Origin: Thermomucor indicae-seudaticae
Lineage: Eukaryota > Mucoromycota > Mucoromycetes > Mucorales > Lichtheimiaceae
Direction: 5' to 3'
NCBI GenBank assembly: GCA_000787465.1
Contig: JSYX01000892.1
Location: 1 to 10,441 of the forward strand
Length of the DNA stretch: 10,441 bases
Below are positions 1 through 10,441 of this stretch, one piece after another; position 1 is the first letter of the stretch; the number at the start of each line of letters is the position of its first letter. Position numbers and translations under genes: made by a program. The notes under the pieces are model-generated. The model made no database searches. It had not been told where the DNA came from and saw only the letters and a program-made list of their open reading frames with translations.

Positions 1-350
1 TGTTCAATCAATAAACAGTATCGCAGAACGATAACTATGGCCCGTGCGTCGAAAACTGTAAACCCAGCTATTAAAACATGGAGCCAACGGTGTTGCAAAT
101 TTCGGAAAGTTACAATGGCCTTGCAACTCCTGAAACTTGGGTGCAAAAGGCCGGGTGTTATGATAGGCGCGGTACCCACTGTAATAACCGCCCGCACGCT
201 CGAGATATACGCAAAGATTGATTAAAGAGCGGTAGACGTTACAGAATCGTTGGGTCCAGATAGCTTTACGATGCGCAGTTTGGAAATGTGTGACATATAG
301 GCTGTAAGTGCACCCATGCTGTTGTTAGCAGATACAATCTATGCCCCACC
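1..350. other. Left flank without a recognised gene
   Basis: I see no recognisable gene, tRNA or repeat family here on either strand. The only ATG-started frame of note, on the plus strand at 37-225 (62 codons), has no recognisable domain and no splice context. An AATAAA at 11-16 on the plus strand could be a poly(A) signal of a gene beyond the left edge, but it is a common hexamer. A 7-bp inverted pair (GTTGCAA at 92-98, TTGCAAC at 121-127) is short enough to be chance. Confidence 0.6.
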
Positions 351-674
351 TCACTTCGCTTCTGGAAGAATGAGCCCCTCTGCTTCGCTCTGGGTCATTC
401 TCTGCCTATCTACGCGAAGTGTAAAAATAGAGTCGACTTCGAAACGGTAGTCCTGTGAAGTCAAGGAAGTACTTGGATTGAAAAGGGAGAAATTTTGTTC
501 AGCCAAAAGCGTGTTTAAAGTGTATAGCAGGGTACAAGGACAATGGTCAGAATAAATCAAGAAATACTTATCAAAGAGTGAATATAAGATATAGCCATCA
601 TTTTCTAAAGTCTCTTCGGGAAACAGTTTCAAATAAGAAACACAAAAAGCGAAAGGGGACAGACATATGTGCAT
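351..674 (-). CDS. Possible small hypothetical protein (107 aa), weak
   Basis: This is an uninterrupted frame downstream of the checkpoint kinase. It starts at ATG 674 (MHICLSPF...) and ends at TGA 351-353. The frame stays open upstream past the kinase stop to about 776, giving roughly 140 stop-free codons in rather AT-rich DNA, more than expected by chance. The predicted product has no family I recognise. Its first third is hydrophobic (residues such as CVSYLKLF) and its end is charged (RVDRQRMTQSEAEG). A TATATATAA run at 727-735 lies about 53 nt upstream of the ATG and could act as a TATA element. The frame is +1 relative to the end of the kinase, so it could instead be an alternative kinase C-terminus, or simply an open 3' UTR. 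I rate it as unproven. Confidence 0.2.
   Translation of the reverse strand: MHICLSPFAFCVSYLKLFPEETLENDGYILYSLFDKYFLIYSDHCPCTLLYTLNTLLAEQNFSLFNPSTSLTSQDYRFEVDSIFTLRVDRQRMTQSEAEGLILPEAK
352..421. repeat. Nested inverted repeat
   Basis: The outer arms CACTTCGC (352-359) and GCGAAGTG (414-421) are perfect 8-bp inverses. Inside them, GAATGA (368-373) plus CCC (375-377) pairs with GGGTCATTC (392-400), with one bulged G at 374. The loop carries another copy of GCTTCGC (382-388), which can also pair with the right outer arm. The result is a possible cruciform or RNA hairpin at the end of the weak open frame and in the likely 3' flank of the checkpoint kinase. It could be a transcript-end structure or a small relic repeat; the sequence alone does not decide. 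Confidence 0.55.
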
Positions 675-726
675 GAGAAGAAAATAAAGGTAAACGGATG
701 ATAAAGATAAGCTACAGGGATTGTCA

Positions 727-735
727 TTATATATA
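727..735 (-). promoter_or_regulatory. TATA-like run abutting the CHK2 stop
   Basis: Read on the minus strand, TATATATAA follows directly after the kinase stop codon (736-738). It could be a UA-rich efficiency element for 3'-end formation of the kinase mRNA, since no AATAAA was found on that strand in the following 350 bases. It could also be a TATA element for the weak open frame starting at 674. Both readings are inference. Confidence 0.3.
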
Positions 736-3199
<2,464 letters not shown>

Positions 3200-3423
3200 G
3201 TTGGACTGGCTTGAGCTCACGGATTGGCCTAAAGAGGTCAAAGAGAATTGCTACAAGGTAGGCACCTTCCTTTTTGGTTCCGGACCCGATTCTAAAGTCC
3301 GTCTGTCGCTAGGAAACTTCAAATGGGTTGCTAAGCAATCCAGCGAAGAGTCAATATCATTCTCTCCTTATGGAAGGGTCAAGTCCATCTCAGGCGTCGC
3401 AGATGATCATAAACCAACAATTG

Positions 3424-3447
3424 ATACCAATCGGTCGAACTTGGTAT
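3424..3447. repeat. Small inverted repeat in the DBP7 3' flank
   Basis: ATACCAA (3424-3430) and TTGGTAT (3441-3447) are perfect 7-bp inverses around a 10-nt loop. The repeat lies just beyond the DBP7 poly(A) signal in the direction of transcription, so it may help 3'-end formation, but arms this short may be chance. Confidence 0.4.
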
Positions 3448-3457
3448 TCGAATCTCT

Positions 3458-3463
3458 TTTATT
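3458..3463 (-). terminator. Poly(A) signal of DBP7
   Basis: AATAAA on the minus strand (TTTATT on plus), about 93 nt past the DBP7 stop and about 260 nt before the CHK2 ATG. Position and hexamer fit a eukaryotic cleavage/polyadenylation signal. No mature 3' end can be read from sequence. Confidence 0.55.
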
Positions 3464-3555
3464 ATGATCGAGCAGTAAATGCAGGACATGTAGTTTGTTT
3501 GCTCGGTAATGGAGCTTGCGCAGGTAGATAATACAGTTGGTATCTATTATGATGA

Positions 3556-6005
3556 TTATTTTCGCTGCTTTTGCTTTTTCTTTTGTCTTGTTGTTGGTCC
3601 AGCCGTAATATCGTTTGCACTTACGATGGCAAACTCGCTTGCCTGGTCGTATGTGCGCTTCTTCATGGGGTTGGGTTTTTTCTTCTCTGAATCTAATTTT
3701 AGCTTGCCTTTGCCAGGCAGTTTTGAAAGTTTTGCTTGCTTCTTTTTCTTTGCCTTGTTCGCCTCCTGTATGTGGGAGGGTGCCTCTCGCAAGGCAAATG
3801 CCTTGGCAATGTGACCCACATGAAGCTTTTTAACGTGGAAAATGTGCTTCTCTGCGCTAGAGTGTGTTGCGTATGCTCGTAGACTAGACCAATATGCCTT
3901 GCGCGCGAGATCAAGGTTCTAAATAACGACACAGCTAAAGATCAATTTCCCATCCGATTCATTGCATTTTCATTTATTACCTCTTCTTTCGCAAGGACAT
4001 ATCGCTCCATTTTGTTTTGTAATTCTTGCGCAGGTGTCTGGAAATCGCCTTTGGAGGACAACTTGCCTAGGTGACTCAGAATAGATTCAACCGTGACGGG
4101 TTCTGGAACAAGATCTTGGGCTTTTAGAACATCGAGATACTCTATCTCACTCGGCAAGAGGAACAGAGCAGCGGTGCCTGCCTTGCCTAATCGAGCAGTG
4201 CGGCCTACACGGTGCACATAGTCTTTCAGGTCCGTCGGTGGATCATACTGAATAATCTGGTCCACGTTCGGCAGATCAAGACCACGTGCAGCAACGTCTG
4301 TACATAGCAGGACCCCGGAGCGAGTCTTGCTAAATTCATTGTATATAAGAGTACGAGTCTTTTGCTCCAAATCACCATGCAAGCGAAATACAGGGACATC
4401 GTTCAATAAACTGCTGGTGCCCCGCGCTTTGTCTTCAGTTTTCTCCTTCTTCACTTTCTGAGCAGGTTTCGTCGTGTTGTTTTTGGCACCGTTGATTTTG
4501 ACCGCGTCACTGCCCAGAATCTTACTGAGTGCCTTGTTCATAACATCGACCTCGTCCGGTTCTTCCGCATCTTTGGCCTGGCCCTCCACTTCTTCTTCTA
4601 GCTCTTCCTCTTCCTCCTTTTCCTCATCCTCCTCCGGCTTATCAACATTGACGAAGAGCTTAAAATGAAAATCGACAGAATCGCAGCAGGACATAAAGAC
4701 AATAACTTTGCTCGGTTTTGGTCTGTTGCGCTTGACGTCCATGAAACAGGATTTAATCATCGTGACCAGAGTAACTAAACGCAGTTTGGCGGGCGCGAGC
4801 ACATACGTTTGCCTCAGCTGATTCGGTGTTGTGAATTTGATATCCACATCATTATCTTTTTCGATGTGCGACTCTAACGCTTTCTGGACATCAGCTTCCT
4901 CTTGTTCGTTCACATTCCCGCTCACAAAAGTTGGTCTAACCAGCGCTGCTCCTGCCAAATCTCGGACGTCGTCTCGGAGCGTAGCAGAACAAAGCACAGT
5001 CTGACGTCTACTTGGCCAGAACTTGTGACTCATGGCTTCTCTGTATTCCGGGCTACATCCTCGCGTCGTTCTTTCCTTGATGATGGTCATAATCTTTTTC
5101 AGCTGCTCCTCGAACCCGAGATCCAATAGCCGATCTGCTTCGTCCAACACAAGCCATTTTAGATTTCGTACATTGAAGCTCTTTGTATTCTCCAAGTGAT
5201 CCAACAGTCGCCCTGGCGTGCTGACCAATATGTTGATGCCTTTTCGCAGCCGCGCCTTTTCCTTATTCTTATTTTCTCCACCGGCAATCATACCTGGCAC
5301 AATCCAGTGAACTCTACGGATATCGCGCGACTTGGGTTTGGGAAGGTTAAGCAACTGCGACAGGACTCCAGTCACCTGCTGTGCCAACTCGTGGGTTGGT
5401 GTTAGAATGATGGCGACGGTACCAATAGCACGTTCACCAAACGCTTTGTAACTCGAACCCTCTGTTGTTGTTGACGCTGCCACCAGTCGGTTCACGATAG
5501 GGAGGAGGTATGTGAGTGTCTTGCCTGATCCTGTCTCCGCCTGCACGACCACGTCCACGTCATTGTTCGGAATATCGACTCCTCGTACTGTTCGCGATGG
5601 GCCAAGCAGAATGGGAATGGCTCTCTGCTGTACCCGTGTTGGTGCATGAATGTCGAACTTGGTCATCAAAAGTTCGACTAGATCAGATTCAATACCGAGA
5701 CCGGTAAACGTCGTGGCATCGGCGAGGGGTGCATTGCTGGGTATTGCATCGCGTGGTTTGACAGGTGGCTGCTGCGGCAGCGTGGGTGGTTTATAATCCG
5801 GGTTTGACGAAAAGATGGACGACACCTTTCCAACCGTTGTCTTTTTGTTATTCTCACGATCTTTGTCCTTTAAGCGCTGCTTTTTGCTACGTTTAGCAGA
5901 AGCTTTGCCAGCGTCAAGCGCAGGACGTTTTTGTCTACCACTGCTGCTGCTCGTTTCGCCCGTCGGCTGGCTAATGTTTAGCAACAAAGAGTCATCGTCT
6001 TCCAT
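3556..6005 (-). CDS. DBP7: DBP7/DDX31-type DEAD-box RNA helicase
   Basis: ATP-dependent nucleolar RNA helicase, known in yeast to act in early pre-60S ribosome assembly. Two exons, 6005-3981 and 3918-3556, give 795 aa (yeast Dbp7 is about 740). The start is ATG 6005 ([12 protein letters not shown]), the first in-frame ATG and similar to known Dbp7 starts. Motifs in order: Q-motif near 100-125, AETGSGKT (156-163), PTHELA (203-208), TPGR (263-266), DEAD (288-291), SAT (340-342), VIVFMS (434-439), GDLEQKTR (544-551), TDVAARGLD (569-577) and HRVGRTAR (598-605). An acidic, Glu-rich insert fills about 455-487. Exon 2 supplies the C-terminal DUF4217-like block ([20 protein letters not shown], then [16 protein letters not shown]) and a Lys-rich tail fit for nucleolar targeting. 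The N-terminus also has basic clusters ([13 protein letters not shown]). All catalytic motifs are intact. Without the splice the DUF block would look like a separate small gene. Confidence 0.96.
3919..3980 (-). other. DBP7: Sole intron of DBP7
   Basis: A 62-nt intron with donor GTAATA at 3980 and acceptor TTATTTAG ending 3919. It is phase 0 and joins YVLAKEE to [10 protein letters not shown]. Retention would add [12 protein letters not shown] and then stop, losing the last 120 residues with the C-terminal block and Lys-rich tail. The strong match of exon 2 to DBP7/DDX31 C-termini supports splicing as the main form. Confidence 0.9.
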
Positions 6006-6268
6006 CGATCTCGATATGAACAGGAACGAACAAGCTTTCGAAACTCTGCGAAAATTTGCATTATTGGCGGGAGTCGAAGCCACCAGGCATGGCTCCAGAA
6101 ATTGCACACCATCCCAAAGCTCGACATTATGCAATTTTATCCTCTGGGTAGGAACAAGTCTTCATCATATTATCTTCTCCATTCTCCTTGTCTCTCTCTC
6201 ACTGCCCTTTACGTTTTATTGATTAAATTGAGAATAAAGGGACCATATGATTGACAATCGTCCTTTCA
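6006..6268. promoter_or_regulatory. YAK1-DBP7 intergenic region
   Basis: These 263 bp serve as the YAK1 3' flank and the DBP7 promoter and leader. On the minus strand, the AATAAA of YAK1 (6215-6220) is followed by a purine-rich stretch with a (GA)5 run (plus strand TC at 6191-6200) and GGAGAATGGAGAAGATAA. A GA-rich tract about 185 nt before the DBP7 ATG is a plausible core-promoter element. No clear TATA box is seen. The frame upstream of ATG 6005 is open to 6134 but has no ATG. Confidence 0.6.
6215..6220 (-). terminator. Poly(A) signal of YAK1
   Basis: AATAAA on the minus strand (context TCAATAAAACG), about 49 nt beyond the YAK1 stop at 6269. Good position for cleavage/polyadenylation of the kinase mRNA. 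Confidence 0.6.
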
Positions 6269-10076
<3,808 letters not shown>

Positions 10077-10441
10077 GGCGGAATTATTTCGATGAACGTT
10101 CGAAAGAGTTGTCTGGGCTTTATCCAGAGAGGAAAATTCAGACGAGCGGTGAGTGGATTGTAAACCAAGACAGCAAACGAAATGAACGGTTGGAACGATG
10201 GAATCCAAAAGACAGGCAATACAGCAGGGTCGCTGTCGTTTGTAGGGTTTTCGAAGGTGGTGCGGGGGGTCTTCTGGCCGTGTAAAGGGGTCAGTTCGCT
10301 CGCTCTGTCGCTCACTGTGGTGGCTGAGTTTCTAGCTCTTCGCAGAGGACGACGGAAGTCCACTTTGCGTATGGTTCTGCACCAACCGAGGAATGATCTA
10401 CAGTCTTGGGCCGAATTTAGACTACACTGCACTCATTCAAG
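10077..10441 (-). promoter_or_regulatory. YAK1 5' leader and promoter
   Basis: This holds no other gene I can support. On the minus strand it has a GA/GC-rich repetitive piece (GAGCGACAGAGCGAGCGAAC, around 10293-10312) followed by CCCCTTT, which contains one CCCCT core like the fungal stress-response element; a single copy may be chance. The only ATG on the sense strand before 10076 is near the window edge and opens a five-codon frame (MSAV and stop), so the near leader is free of upstream ATGs. No TATA box is obvious. The promoter may continue beyond the window. Confidence 0.5.

Larger units (their letters stand above)
3200..3555. promoter_or_regulatory. DBP7-CHK2 intergenic region
   Basis: These 356 bp must hold the 3' end of DBP7 and the promoter and 5' leader of CHK2, both on the minus strand. 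Near DBP7 there is an AATAAA (3458-3463) and a small inverted repeat (3424-3447). Next to CHK2 no clear TATA element or MluI cell-cycle box (ACGCGT) is visible. The sequence just upstream of the CHK2 ATG is stop-free in frame back to 3251, encodes an SSQSN stretch without an ATG, and follows a possible acceptor (TTGTAG), so an upstream exon remains possible. A plus-strand frame at 3198-3467 looks like a shadow. Confidence 0.6.

Noticed and set aside
37..225. Plus-strand 62-codon frame as a gene
   Set aside because: Short, no known domain, and no promoter or splice context; compatible with chance.
3549..3555. ATGATGA as a C box of a snoRNA on the plus strand
   Set aside because: No matching D box at a sensible distance and no terminal stem.
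3509..3814. Plus-strand hydrophobic frame resembling a membrane protein
   Set aside because: It is the antisense of the Lys-rich DBP7 tail; Lys codons read backwards give Phe and Leu, which mimics membrane segments.
3556..3819. Separate small Lys-rich protein on the minus strand
   Set aside because: Its start would be GTG, and the upstream sequence in the same frame encodes the DBP7 C-terminal block. It is exon 2 of DBP7, joined through a 62-nt intron.
4474..4668. Plus-strand Ser-rich frame
   Set aside because: Antisense of the Glu-rich DBP7 insert.
3942..6134. Longer DBP7 N-terminus starting at 6134
   Set aside because: The codon at 6134 is TTG, not ATG. The first in-frame ATG is 6005 and gives the family-like start.
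5815..6222. Plus-strand 135-codon frame
   Set aside because: Antisense to the DBP7 N-terminus and promoter, with no domain recognised.

Overview
The window looks like nuclear DNA of a filamentous fungus. Its three genes are typical fungal orthologues, and they are cut by many small GT-AG introns of 57-74 nt. One intron carries a perfect TACTAAC branch site. An early-diverging (Mucoromycota-like) fungus is a guess from intron density and protein flavour; nothing here proves it. No bacterial operon, mobile element, CRISPR array, tRNA or rRNA was seen.

All three well-supported genes lie head to tail on the minus strand, so transcription runs from high to low coordinates. From the right: (1) a YAK1-type DYRK-family kinase, 8 exons, start 10076, stop 6269, about 1117 aa; (2) a DBP7/DDX31-type DEAD-box RNA helicase for 60S ribosome assembly, 2 exons, start 6005, stop 3556, about 795 aa; (3) a CHK2/Cds1/Rad53-type checkpoint kinase with one FHA domain, 14 exons, start 3199, stop 736, about 551 aa. 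I reconstructed the exons by hand from splice signals, codon phase and family motifs. Every junction keeps frame, and the apparent stops in the kinase genes all fall inside introns.

The intergenic gaps are short: 263 bp between YAK1 and DBP7, and 356 bp between DBP7 and CHK2. AATAAA signals lie just downstream of the YAK1 and DBP7 stops. Left of the CHK2 stop, about 735 bp hold no recognised gene. That stretch does contain an unexplained long open frame on the minus strand, with an ATG at 674 and a TATA-like run upstream, which ends in a nested inverted repeat at 352-421.

Functionally the genes are a nutrient/stress growth-control kinase, a ribosome-assembly helicase and a DNA-damage/replication checkpoint kinase. 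They are housekeeping or regulatory genes; nothing shows that they form one pathway. I found no convincing new biological system. The leads worth checking are the open frame and inverted repeat at the left, in-frame alternative splice sites in CHK2, an SQ site in the CHK2 activation loop, and intron-retention isoforms of DBP7 and YAK1.
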